Assembly: GCF_048544455.1 (NCBI RefSeq)
Contig: NC_133532.1
Span: 15,936,948 to 16,000,947 of the forward strand
From: Silene latifolia
Taxonomy: Eukaryota; Streptophyta; Magnoliopsida; Caryophyllales; Caryophyllaceae
Reading direction: 5' to 3'
DNA length: 64,000 bases
Positions 35,016 to 45,420 of this stretch are shown one piece after another (within the stretch, counting starts at the first letter, position 1; the number at the start of each line of letters is the position of its first letter). The position numbers and the translations under genes were made by a program. Below the pieces are notes generated by a model. That model did not search any database and was not told where the DNA came from. It saw only the letters and a program-made list of their open reading frames with translations.

Positions 35016-35105
35016 TTTTATGCATAATTGCCGCACTCAGGAAAAGACGCAGCAGGTGCTGCGCCTCTTCTAAGTGACGCAGCTCTTGTTGCACCTCTTC
35101 CTCAG
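35016..35105 (-). promoter_or_regulatory. Promoter of antisense PMD gene (C): palindromic module + TATA-like box
   Basis: On the minus strand two module units (35105-35041: GAAGAGGTGCAAC..., then GAAGAGGCGCAGCACCTGCTGCG) are followed 17 bp later by GCATAAAAA (35023-35016). The ATG is 111 bp further on. It shows the same type of module as the other two promoters of the family. Confidence 0.55.
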
Positions 35106-35880
35106 TTTCCCTCCATAGGAATTTTTGAAGATTCGTTATAAGTTCGTTATTTTGTGGGCCCATCTTTGGTGCGCCTCTTCCTCGATGCCGTATCACATAT
35201 TTGGTCCGTTCGACGTATATTATTCGCCCGGATCCGTATTTCCAGGCCAGCAGCAAACTGTTGCCATGTTCTGCCAAGACCTAGGATGTCACAACGAGCG
35301 ATTTCTTCTTTGACAGGTGTTTTGACACGCCTTTATTATGTTCCCCCAGCGAGAGTACACGATTAGACATTACCTCTCGAGACATGGAGATCAGTTCCCG
35401 ATTATGTTCGCCCAGCGAGAGTTCACGGATAGACATTCCCTCTCGAGACATGGAGATCAACATCGACCCCAAGCTATTCCGAAGTTTGTTTGAAGCCGAC
35501 CACAAGCAGATTTCTCCCAGCAGTTCCAGACTATGTCTTGCTGTCTTCTCCCAATATCGCGTTTTGTTTCCCCTGGAGTTTCAAGGAATTTCAGGTATGG
35601 TTTCTTCTTATGGCTGGCGAGCTTCCTTACGTAGTCTAATGGACTTTAAACGACCCTCCCTGATAGTCGACAGACTCTAAAATGTTCCCGACGACAGGTC
35701 CTTGGCTCAGACCCCTTGAGCCGCCTCGCGTCGCCGTAGTTCTTGATGTTCATGTCACTACTTTGTGTCTTGACATGGCACGAGGTATTCGAACGGTTTC
35801 CAATTTTCCACAATAAATTGGTGGCGACTCCAAAAATGCAAACGCTTGTTTCCCAAGCGCCCCGTGGGCCCGCGTCCACA
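35106..35880 (+). repeat. 3' LTR region of element C (start not resolved)
   Basis: The end CCACA (35876-35880) and the preceding 140 bp (from about 35745, GTTCATGTCACTACTTTGTG) match LTR ends of A and B in inverse orientation. Upstream is unlike A/B. It contains a direct repeat of about 68 bp (35339-35391 and 35404-35457; GCGAGAGT..CACG..TAGACAT and CTCTCGAGACATGGAGATCA). The LTR start (TG) could not be placed. Confidence 0.5.
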
Positions 35881-36684
35881 GGCGGGTTCCACAGAAGGCG
35901 AATCATGGGTGTGAAGCCACTCCCGCAAGTGACTCCACTCAGCCAGGGACATGCCCCGAAGAACACAGACAAATAATCAGCAATCACAATACAAACTCAA
36001 CAACCGTCTGAAACAATCAACAATATAATTAACCAATAATCACAACAACAATCACCACACATTATGTAGCCAATACTGAGTAGGGAAACCCTAACTGAAA
36101 TAAGCCATCACAAGACCGTCATAAGCTGCTAATCAAAATGCTCTTCTATGAAATCTCCTCCTATAAACACATATACAATCATGCAATTACTACTAAGCCA
36201 ATCAAACACCCAAAACCCCCAAATTACCCAATTAGGGTTTTGAACAAACTCAACGAATCACTATAAAAAAATTATACAAGAATCTTACCCTTGACGCGAT
36301 GATCTCAACGGTGTAAAGAACAAGACGATCCGACGATCCTAGCCCTTGGGATTTGTTAACAACGCGAATAAAGAGAACAACGTAACTCTTTTTCTCTCTT
36401 GAATTGTTTTAGAAAAGTGAAAACTGATTAAGAAAGGTGGCGGAAATCCATTTATATTAATCACGCGTTATTAACAAAACCCGGCTAAAATAACCCGTAA
36501 AAGTAACTTACTCGATCGAGTATGTAACTTACTCGATCGAGTGCCCCTTACTCGATCGAGCGCCACACATACTCGATCGAGTACCCATCAGACAGACTAC
36601 TGTTTCGTATAAAAACATACTTACTCGACAGAGTAAGCCCCACTCGATAGAGTACCCATAGACATAGAAAACCGTAGTATTACA
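35881..36684 (-). repeat. Truncated 3' LTR of element D
   Basis: The minus-strand start TGTAATACTACGG is at 36684; it is interrupted at 35881 by the end of C's LTR. It contains a cluster of ACTCGATCGAGT palindromes and a minus-strand TATA-like string (AATATAAATGG, about 36450-36462). Confidence 0.8.
36508..36655. repeat. ACTCGATCGAGT palindrome cluster 1 (D 3' LTR)
   Basis: Copies at 36510-36521, 36531-36542, 36550-36561 (one mismatch) and 36571-36582, plus decayed forms ACTCGACAGAGT (about 36623) and ACTCGATAGAGT (about 36641). Confidence 0.85.
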
Positions 36685-36702
36685 GTCTTCCCTCCTTAAA
36701 AG
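36685..36702 (-). other. Polypurine tract of element D
   Basis: The minus strand reads CTTTTAAGGAGGGAAGAC directly before the LTR start TGTAATACTACGG, preceded by GGACGAAGTTC. A second copy of the same region lies at about 37015-37060. Confidence 0.65.
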
Positions 36703-39700
36703 GAACTTCGTCCCCGAAGTTCAACCCATACTCAAAAACAAACAAACAAACATACTAACTCGATCAAGACACAACAACACGACTAAGAACTCAAAGCAAA
36801 ACTCCAACCTACCAAACATAAACTCGTAACACCAACTCCACCAACTATTCCTACCTCCACAACATGGCTCACGATATCGTATCAACTCTATTATATCTCT
36901 CACGACACTAACTCCATACACTACCAACCACCGTCCACAAACGCTGCTAGCTCCGTAATATATCATCCACTAGCAAATTCAATATCAAGACACTCATAGA
37001 CATCAAACGGAATGTTATATTCTACCACCCTTAAAAGGAACTTCGTCCTCGAAGTTTACTTACACTCATAAACATCATCATGCCACTGTCAACACTCTCG
37101 AACTCCTAAACATCATCATCCAACCCTTACCACTATCGAAGTATTCTTCCATTCCTAAACACCGAACTACTACAAGCACGGCCATGCCCTTAAATAAAAT
37201 CAATCACAACAAATATCCATCTTTTATGCTACACCAACACTCTACTTCCAATTATACTACCACATGCACAACCATGAAACTCTCTTTGTCGCATCCTACT
37301 CCTCTTAATATAAATGTTACATCCTCGTAACTCTCTAATACTAAATCCTTCGTCATACTTCCCAAAAGCCTCATCACCATCGCATGTGCAAGGTAACCGC
37401 CTATAATCTAGACACTCACCATTCCTATATCCACGGCTCTCTTACTTAAACAGTTCTCCCACCTCAATTCACTCGGCACACCACCTAACCTATACCACAA
37501 AATCTTTAACATAACCAATACTCCAACTCTTCCACATTACCGCAACACGACATAACTCTTTATATAAACTATATAAACTCCTATCGTCAAAAGCATAGCT
37601 CACGATTCGCACTTGTTACGTACACTCATTCTAGATCCTCAAGTTCTTTTCTTTCATCACTGCAAAACTCATACATGACTTAACTTGACACTAAATCCGA
37701 ACACCCTACACTCACTGTCCCAAAATCTGGTTATGAACCCCCTGCAGCGTCCATACCAGTACAACACATGTTCCACAAATCACTTAATATGACTATGTCT
37801 ACCGATACCTTGTCTTAAAACAAGATCAAAATTACTATAACAACTTCTCACAACTGTGTCCCATCAACAGAATATCACTATACCATGACACAAAGAAAAC
37901 ATATCCAACTCTCTTTTATATCATACTGTACCCTCATTCCCAAACTGAAACTGGTAAGAAACATCAATAAACTTAACAACTGTCTATCTGTACAAACTGA
38001 AACTCTCAGGAAACAGCAGCCAACAAAACAACAATCTATGTATGACTGGTATGTACTTTTAAGAACTCGTATCATAATCATCCCACCTACTCCACCACAA
38101 CCGGTGACGGCATCGCAACACCGCAGCGCGAAAACACCCGCATCATAACAAGAAGTACCGTACCCGGATCACCACTCGAGGCAAAACAACCATGTCGATA
38201 GACATCACAACCACATACAATTCCCATAAACACTGACTCGGTATAACTTTCCGGATAAGAAAATTGACTCAAAACGGCTTTACTAGATCATAATACAACA
38301 TATTATACGGAATAAACATACAAGGATCTCATGCATATCATCCATACCTTTTCAAGGAATAAACATGTATCATCAATACACATACGATTTTAACTATCCA
38401 TGCCAAATCAATCAAATTATTACCTTTTGAACCTCATTCCATTAGATTGTCGTACCCAACATATATCACAAACATTCATATAACAACTTTATAACTATCA
38501 CACAATACCGCTTCTCGTGAGATCAGAACCTCACACAAACATTTATACACATCATAGACTTATAATCACATCCAACTAGTCAATCCTGATCACGTAAGTT
38601 ACCACTCGATAAAGGTTACCTGTCGCCCGAGCTTAACTCATATGCCCCTCATAACACATTTCCCCATTCGCATAACCATCACCTCATGCCAAGTATAACC
38701 ATACCATTACTACTCAACTACTAGCAACCGCCTCCTATAGCCACATCTTATGCTTCCTCACAACCATACCTATCAATCTGGTCTCTACAAAATCAACCTC
38801 TTTAGAATAGCTATCTTTCCTGCTCATCGTCGCCATTAACCACTAGTGACAACACCTCAACACCACCATTGTTCGGACATCAAGCCTCTTACACTCATCT
38901 CTAAACATCACGGTTTCTTTCCTACCTTTGGTTAACATCCCAAATAACGAACATCAAATCCATCAACAAAATTACCTCAACATTATTCCCAATACTATCC
39001 TTAATTGTATCGTCGTCTAACTCTCCACCAAAATCTCGTATCGTGCTAATACTCCACCAACTTCATACTCCCTTAATTCCTCGAAACTTATGATTAATCA
39101 TGTTGTCCTGAAACTTCTGTATAACCATTAACTCACTTACTCTTGATAGTATCATACATCTCGACGATTCCTTACTTTTATATCACATAACTCCGGTGAA
39201 CATTTTTCTCAACTTACTTTTATCCTTCTTTTCTCTTTATACTCAACAATACCACTTGATAGCTCAACTCCTTATTACTTCTACCTAACTCTTTAGTGCT
39301 TCAATTACCTTCTCATCACTCCAAAACTCAAATCCCATTATTTCATATCGATATCATCTCACTCTTTCTTACCACAGATCTTTTCTTATTATGCTATCAC
39401 TCACACTTGCCACTAATCTATCCATAAAATCAACGTTCACTGTTCAAACAATTGCATCTCCTTTGTACATCTCTAGAAATCAAAATTCATTTCATACCGT
39501 TAATTGCCCAAAGAAATCACACGTAGTTTCACCTCTTAATAAACCAAATCTCCCAAACTCACTCACTATCTACAAATCCACCTCGCAACATGTCTCCATA
39601 AAGTTCACTATATACCACTCTTCTCAACCCCTTTAAAACGAACTTTCTCTACATATATTCTTAACCCACACGACTCCTAACTATCTCTCTCCATAATTCT

Positions 39701-40619
39701 TTACACATCTCAAGTTGCCACTATCCACATCCTTACTTTCAATCTTTTCATTCTCACGTTCCTTAGACTCACATCATCCCTTGCCCATATTCACTTACTT
39801 TTACGTTACTCAACACACAATCATATCACTCATCTCATCTCAGAAAACATGCACTATGTCTCAATTAAGCCATAACGATCTTCCTTTTTCTTTTTCCACT
39901 ATCTATCACAACCACAAATAACTCATGTCCTCCCACCGAACTCATACTCACCACAGGTGCCACTCCTTATATCATAAGATTGAGTAACTTACGTATCAGG
40001 ACCAATACATGCGTAAAACAATACATAAAGAAACAATATAACACCTTTGAATTAAACATAATATGCGACGAAGTAAAATGGTAAGCATATGACTCAAAAC
40101 AGGGGTCACTAGATCGAGTACAGGCTACTCGATCGAGTGAATAGCCTACTCGATCGAGTAGGTGAAAGTCAGAGACACGTATAACAAATTACAAGGGTTA
40201 CTCGATCGAGTAACAAGAGGTGCACTCGATCGAGTAAGGGCCACTCGATCGAGTACCCTACGCATTTCTCCGCACTGTCCAATTTTCGTAAAACAGTCAT
40301 AACTCACTCGTTTCTTGGTCGTTTTGGGCGTGTGACCTATCGTTAGAATCGTAACAGAACAAGCTATCACCTCCAATTGGAATCACATCAAAATCATATA
40401 TATATCTCAAGTTATAACAGTTTAAAGACAACTTTGCTGTAATCAGACGACATAACTATTCGATTTTTACCTCCAGACAACTTAAGCAACAATAAGGTAA
40501 ACAAAAACAACTCAATACTCATAAAACCAGTATCCCTAGCCACATGTTACTATTTATAAAAGCTAAACAACAACTTCCATCTGGCACATACATTATTCAA
40601 CTTACCACTCATGTAATGT
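36703..40619. other. Internal region of D, left part, non-coding
   Basis: About 3.9 kb, strongly A/C-rich on the plus strand, with only short frames and no recognised domain. It holds a second polypurine-tract-like copy (37015-37060) and the second palindrome cluster (40107-40255). Nothing else supportable. Confidence 0.6.
40107..40255. repeat. ACTCGATCGAGT palindrome cluster 2 (D internal)
   Basis: Five full copies and one altered copy (ACTAGATCGAGT at about 40108) in 150 bp, with different spacer sequence from the LTR clusters. Confidence 0.85.
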
Positions 40620-43067
40620 TGTAATACCTCGAATATTTTAAAACTTATTTTAATACTATAAATATATTTAAAAAAAAAAATTGAAATTGGAACTTAACCG
40701 CTGGCCATCTGTTTGAAGCGGTTTCCTTTGTCTTTTTTTTACACACTTAATAGTTATCACTTTGGGAAAGGCAAAGGAGATAGAAAAGAAAAGAAAAACG
40801 CTTGGCTGTCTCCGGAAGGGACGGCGATAACTCCCCTGCCTCTCTGCCTTATTATCTACCATGATTCATCTTCTTAATCCAGTGGTCAAGCTGTTCGATC
40901 ATGGCTTTGTGTTGTCAATCTTCTTTTTGCCCAATTCCAATTAGTATTTCAAAGTTAAGGTAACACGATTCTACCGATCCTATTACTCTTATTATTGTTT
41001 GGGGTTATATGAATTTATGTTAATTGTTGTTGACGTGGTGTAATTTATGTGCTAAATCAATTGGGTGATAAATTGTGTAGATTGTTGTATATAGTAGTAA
41101 TTATAGATCTATTATTTATTTTGGTAAATCGGTGGTATATGTGAGATGGAATGAGTCGTAGAATGCTATGAGTGTAGCATTGTGAGTTTGTTACCACTTA
41201 TAATGAATTATTATTAGTAGATTGAATGGTGTAATTATGGATGGTTGTATGTTCAGTGAGTACGAAGTAATTATTAAGAATTGTGAGATTATAAGCTTTG
41301 GTCAGCTTGAATACAAATGATGATGACGATGGTTATATATTATAAATTGTATGGTTCCAGTAATAGTGGTAATGTTTGGTTGATTAGATTGTCCGACTTA
41401 ATTATAGTCGTATAACGAATTGTCGAATTGGTATCTGGTTGGATTTTGGTATTGTGTTTAAATTGTCTTTCTCTTTGACCTTGCCTCGTGGGTGAGTAGC
41501 TTAGAGTATTTACTCTAAGTGTTGAGCACGGTTCTTTGAACCTTTGACGATATTGAAATTGAGATTGAGATTAGTATTGAGTTATGGAGCCGTTGTGCAT
41601 ATTATGTCTTATGGTTCATGTACAACCTTGGTGATTGAGTTCATTTTTATCAAGTTTTAGATTGATATTGAGAAGGAAGTATTGTCTTGCGGTTTATCCA
41701 TTACTCCTTGTCCTTGGCTTAGAGTTAACCGATGAGAATACGATACCTGGTTACGTTAGAGTATTATATTATTAGTCGGAGTAATGATTGAGACGGAGGA
41801 GTAGTAATGAGTTGAGCATGATGATATTGTTGACATTCGTTATCAAGTTAAAATGATAGTGGCACCTGTGATTAGTAGTAAATGAGAGCTTGTACGGAAA
41901 TAAGGATAACTTTGCTTTGATAATGATCTTTTGGCAAAGTCAGGTTATGATCATGTCAATATATATTTTCTTTGTGGCCTTATTACGACTTTGAGATCGA
42001 TATCCATTTTCTGTAGTATTGTATTTTATATTGTCGTTTTCTTTGACATTTACCCAAGGGAGAGTAGCTCGGAGTTTTACTCCGAGTATTGTGGTAATAG
42101 TTTATGATATGTATATATTTATATAATATTTTAGCTAAGAGTATATTTTTATTAATAAGTAGTACTTGGTAATGGTTGGTGAGGATGGTCCCGAGATGGG
42201 TTGATTATAAATGGGTTTGATGGTTGGTATTAACTATTAATAAGTATCGTTTATCAGTTTTGTACAGTGAATTATCAGTTTGTTGGGGATAGAGCAGCAA
42301 GTACAGTTAAAGCCATTGATTTTAACTCAATGAATTTATATAGTGGAACTTACAATATACAATGAAACTCTTGATTTCCATGTCCTAGGGAAGTTTTTAT
42401 ATCAGTAAGAATCTTATTTGGCCTTGTAGCCGAGATGAGATAATAAATGGAGACTTAGATTTTGATTTTGGCATGGTAATATATTTACTTATCGTTTATT
42501 TTGACTCATGGGGGAGTAGCTTGGAGTTTATACTCTGTGCTTATTTTTTATTTACACATAGTAAGTACCCGAGTTAGATTAATTTTTGGAATAATTATTC
42601 TATTTTCTTTTTAATATGACTAACTCAACTTTATTTCGGAATTTTACATTTTATTTAGCGTATTCGCTAAAATTCTAAGCCATAAGATTAGAGAATTAAA
42701 GTTTGGCTCAAAACCCGCAGTGGCGAGCCGGCATTTTAAAATGCCCAGTGAAGATTAAAGTTTGGCTCATAACCCGCAGTGGCGAGCCGGCATTTTAAAT
42801 GCCCAGTGAAGATTATAGATTGGCTCATAACTCGCAGTGGCGAGCCGGCATTTTAAATGCCCAGTGAAGATAATCCAGTGAAGATAATGAAGTGAAGATT
42901 TTATTTAAAGTTTTTAAAAGTTTGTTTACATTTTGTATTATTTTATATTTAAAAGGATTTGTAATAAGAGACTTTTTATATTAAAATTATAACATTTCTG
43001 TATTTTCGGCGAGTTTTATATATCAATTTTAGTTCTTAAATTTGCCGAAAAATGCAGGGGTGTTACA
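40620..43067. mobile_element. Solo-LTR-like insertion in D (2.45 kb)
   Basis: Starts TGTAATACCTCG (40620) and ends GGGGTGTTACA (43067). Flanks share AATG (40615-40618 left; AATG right at 43067-43070), a likely decayed 4-5-bp target duplication. Base composition switches from A/C-rich D to T/G-rich inside. No ORF supported. It contains three hairpin motifs and three tandem repeats of about 58 bp. A solo LTR is the simplest reading; a non-autonomous short element cannot be excluded. Confidence 0.6.
42695..42870. repeat. Three tandem repeats of 58-59 bp
   Basis: Units start at 42695, 42754 and 42812; each contains TTGGCTCA, CGCAGTGGCGAGCCGGCATT and TGCCCAGTGAAG. The consecutive units differ by only a few bases. 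Confidence 0.88.
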
Positions 43068-43750
43068 ATGCCCACATGCTTTTATTCTATAACCTTACAT
43101 AAAACAATGACAATATATAACATAAAATTCCCATTCATGTGTTACTAACATATCAACATTATAAAAATCCACTTCAGTCATATAAACATGCTTAAATCAT
43201 AAAATCATATTTTTAAGCAACATTATCCATCATCCATCATACACTTTATCTGACGCATGCATATAGCATACAGCTTTATTATATAACTTTACGGAAAAAA
43301 TTATGTACAACCATATCACATCGCCTAATCTCATGTTACTAAGATTGCCACATTATAAATAATTCATTCTGCAATACATTATTCATCACATATTATCATA
43401 TATGAACTACTTCCTTTTTCCACCACTTCATTCATCATTCTCATATACTTTTCCTACAATTCCAACCAACATTGTAAACAAACTATCATTCAACATGCTT
43501 TCAACCAACAACATACAAAATCACACTGATTCATTCCACACATCACTATATAGGTACACAATTCATAAAATAAACACATAGCGATCCCGACTCATATCCC
43601 ATGGTGACCGGTTCAAAATTGTAGGGCGAGTTCGCGACTTTAGGACGTCTCCCAAGTCTTTGTATTAGCTCCTACAACTTCTACCCGGGTTCATTTTATT
43701 TTGACTCCCTATGTTCATTAGGTTCATTGGTTACAGGTTTCAAGATTGTC
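43068..43750. other. Internal region of D, right part (leader), non-coding
   Basis: Non-coding leader between the PBS and the insertion at 43067. No ORF supported. Confidence 0.55.
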
Positions 43751-43762
43751 GCTCTAATACCA
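43751..43762 (-). promoter_or_regulatory. Primer-binding site of element D
   Basis: The minus strand reads TGGTATTAGAGC, one base off the usual initiator-Met-tRNA PBS TGGTATCAGAGC, three bases from the LTR end. Confidence 0.75.
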
Positions 43763-43765
43763 CTT

Positions 43766-45174
43766 TGTGACACCCCATACTCCAAGTGCCTTACCAGGAC
43801 CACTCAGGTATAGGAACGTCACCATCTCGATTACCCGAGGCAATGATAATCATCAGACAATAAAGAAACATACTTAAATAGTAAATAACGTTTAACGTGA
43901 TTACATGCCAAAAACCAAAACTGTTAAAGAGATACAAGTTCTCCAAAACTGTCTACTATCAAAAGACTATAAAACTATCAGACACAGCGGAAGACTACTA
44001 AACTGCATCGTGGTGACTCCTCCCAGTTATCCCATACGCATCAGCTCATACCTGCTCAATAACTGCTCACCACCCCCGAATGGATCACCACAGTTTTAAA
44101 AACATTTAAACGGGGTTAGTACTGATTACATAAAAACAAATGCCACAAAGAAACAACGTCACAAACAGCTCAAGCAGTTCACACAAATCCCCAGTCTTCC
44201 TCTCCTAACTCCACACAACTGATTACACACTAAAGTGCGTAGCCCTGCCAGAGTACCCATCGCAACAAGTACTCCACACCGCCAGTGGGGAACCGCAGCC
44301 GTACCCACCAAATCCCCGCTCATCTCCATCGAGCGATAAACCCACGTCCATTAATGTGCACATCCCTTCTATGGCGGGTTCCACAGAAGGCGAATCATGG
44401 GCGTGAAGCCACTCCCGCAAGTGACTCCACTCAGCCAGGGACACGCCTCGAAGAACACAGACAAATAATCAGCAATCACAATACAAACTCAACAACCGTC
44501 TGAAACAATCAACAATATAATTAACCAATAATCACAACAACAATCACCACACATTATGTAGCCAATACTGAGTAGGGAAACCCTACCTGAAATAAGCCAT
44601 CACAAGACCGTCACAAGCAGTTATTCAAAATGCTCTTCTACGAAATCTCCTCCTATAAACACATATACAATCATGTAATTACTACTAAGCCAATCAAACA
44701 CCCAAAACCCCCAAATTACCCAATTAGGGTTTTGAACAAACTCAACGAATCACTATAAAAATTATACAAGAATCTTACCCTTGACGCGACGAACTCAACG
44801 GTGTAAAGAACAAGACGATCCGACGATCCTAACCCTTGGGATTTGTTAACAACGCGAATAAGGAGAACAACGTAACTCTTTTTCTCTCTTGAATTGTTTT
44901 AGAAAAGTGAAAACGAATTAAGAAAGGTGGCGGAAATCCTTTTATATTAATCATGCGTTATTAACAAAACCCGGCTAAAAAAACCCGTAAAAGTAACTTA
45001 CTGGATCGATTAAGTAACTTACTCGATCGAGTGCCCCTTACTCGATCGAGCGCCACACATACTCGATCGAGTACCCATCAGACAGACCACTGTTTCGTAT
45101 AAAAACATACTTACTCGACAGAGTAAGCCCCACTCGATAGAGTACCCATAGACATAGAATACCGTAGTATTACA
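43766..45174 (-). repeat. 5' LTR of element D (1,409 bp)
   Basis: The minus strand starts TGTAATACTACGG (45174) and ends GGGGTGTCACA (43766). It carries palindrome cluster 3 (about 45000-45145) and a minus-strand TATA-like string near 44945. Confidence 0.82.
44996..45145. repeat. ACTCGATCGAGT palindrome cluster 3 (D 5' LTR)
   Basis: Same array as cluster 1; the first unit is mutated (CTGGATCGATTA). Confidence 0.85.
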
Positions 45175-45420
45175 ATAAATTCATTCCCTCATAAACTTAT
45201 TTGGTTCATCTTAAAATTGTAAAAGAGAGGAATGGAGTTTGATACCAAGGGAGGAAGTTGGGTATGAGATTGTAGGGGGTTGGAATGGAGTTAGAATCCA
45301 TTGGGTATCTAACTCCATTCCAAAAGACTCCAACCAAACATTGGAATGAAGCAAATTCATTCCAAGAGAGCCAACTAAATTGTTTGTCATTAAGTAATCT
45401 GTTACCTACCTAACATGTAA
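45175..45420. repeat. MITE-like hairpin region
   Basis: A perfect 16-bp inverted repeat, TTGGAATGGAGTTAGA (45280-45295) and its complement (45308-45323). Around it are further GGAATGGAGTT and AAATTCATTCC copies in both directions. Ends and target duplication are not resolved. Confidence 0.45.

Larger units (their letters stand above)
29674..35880 (+). mobile_element. Ty3/gypsy Tat-like retrotransposon C, 3' part (antisense genes + 3' LTR)
   Basis: Opposite orientation to A and B. Only the 3' part is in the window: DUF7745-like gene (minus), PMD gene (minus) and the 3' LTR, whose last 140 bp match the A/B LTR ends and which ends CCACA at 35880. The left side is cut by B in the DUF7745-like exon. 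The right side interrupts the D LTR. Its LTR upstream of about 35740 is unlike those of A and B, so C is a different subfamily. Confidence 0.78.
35881..45174 (-). mobile_element. Non-coding Ty3-type LTR element D (LARD-like), 3' LTR cut by C
   Basis: Two copies of one LTR: 45174-43766 (complete, 5' LTR on the minus strand) and 36684-35881 (804 bp kept, matching 44373-45174 with a few percent difference). The PBS is 43762-43751 and a polypurine tract is next to the 36684 LTR end. The 7.1-kb internal region has no gag or pol remnants that can be recognised, so D looks like a large retrotransposon derivative mobilised in trans. The tract GGACGAAGTTCCTTTTAAGG upstream of the 3' LTR is typical of Tekay/Del-type chromoviruses (from memory). 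Confidence 0.75.

Noticed and set aside
37878..40862. Short frames of 60-90 codons in D
   Set aside because: Random openings in A/C-rich sequence, no conserved blocks and no counterpart elsewhere.
36508..45145. CRISPR-like array of ACTCGATCGAGT repeats
   Set aside because: Repeats are only 12 bp, palindromic, irregularly spaced, and part of LTRs in a plant genome; no cas genes.
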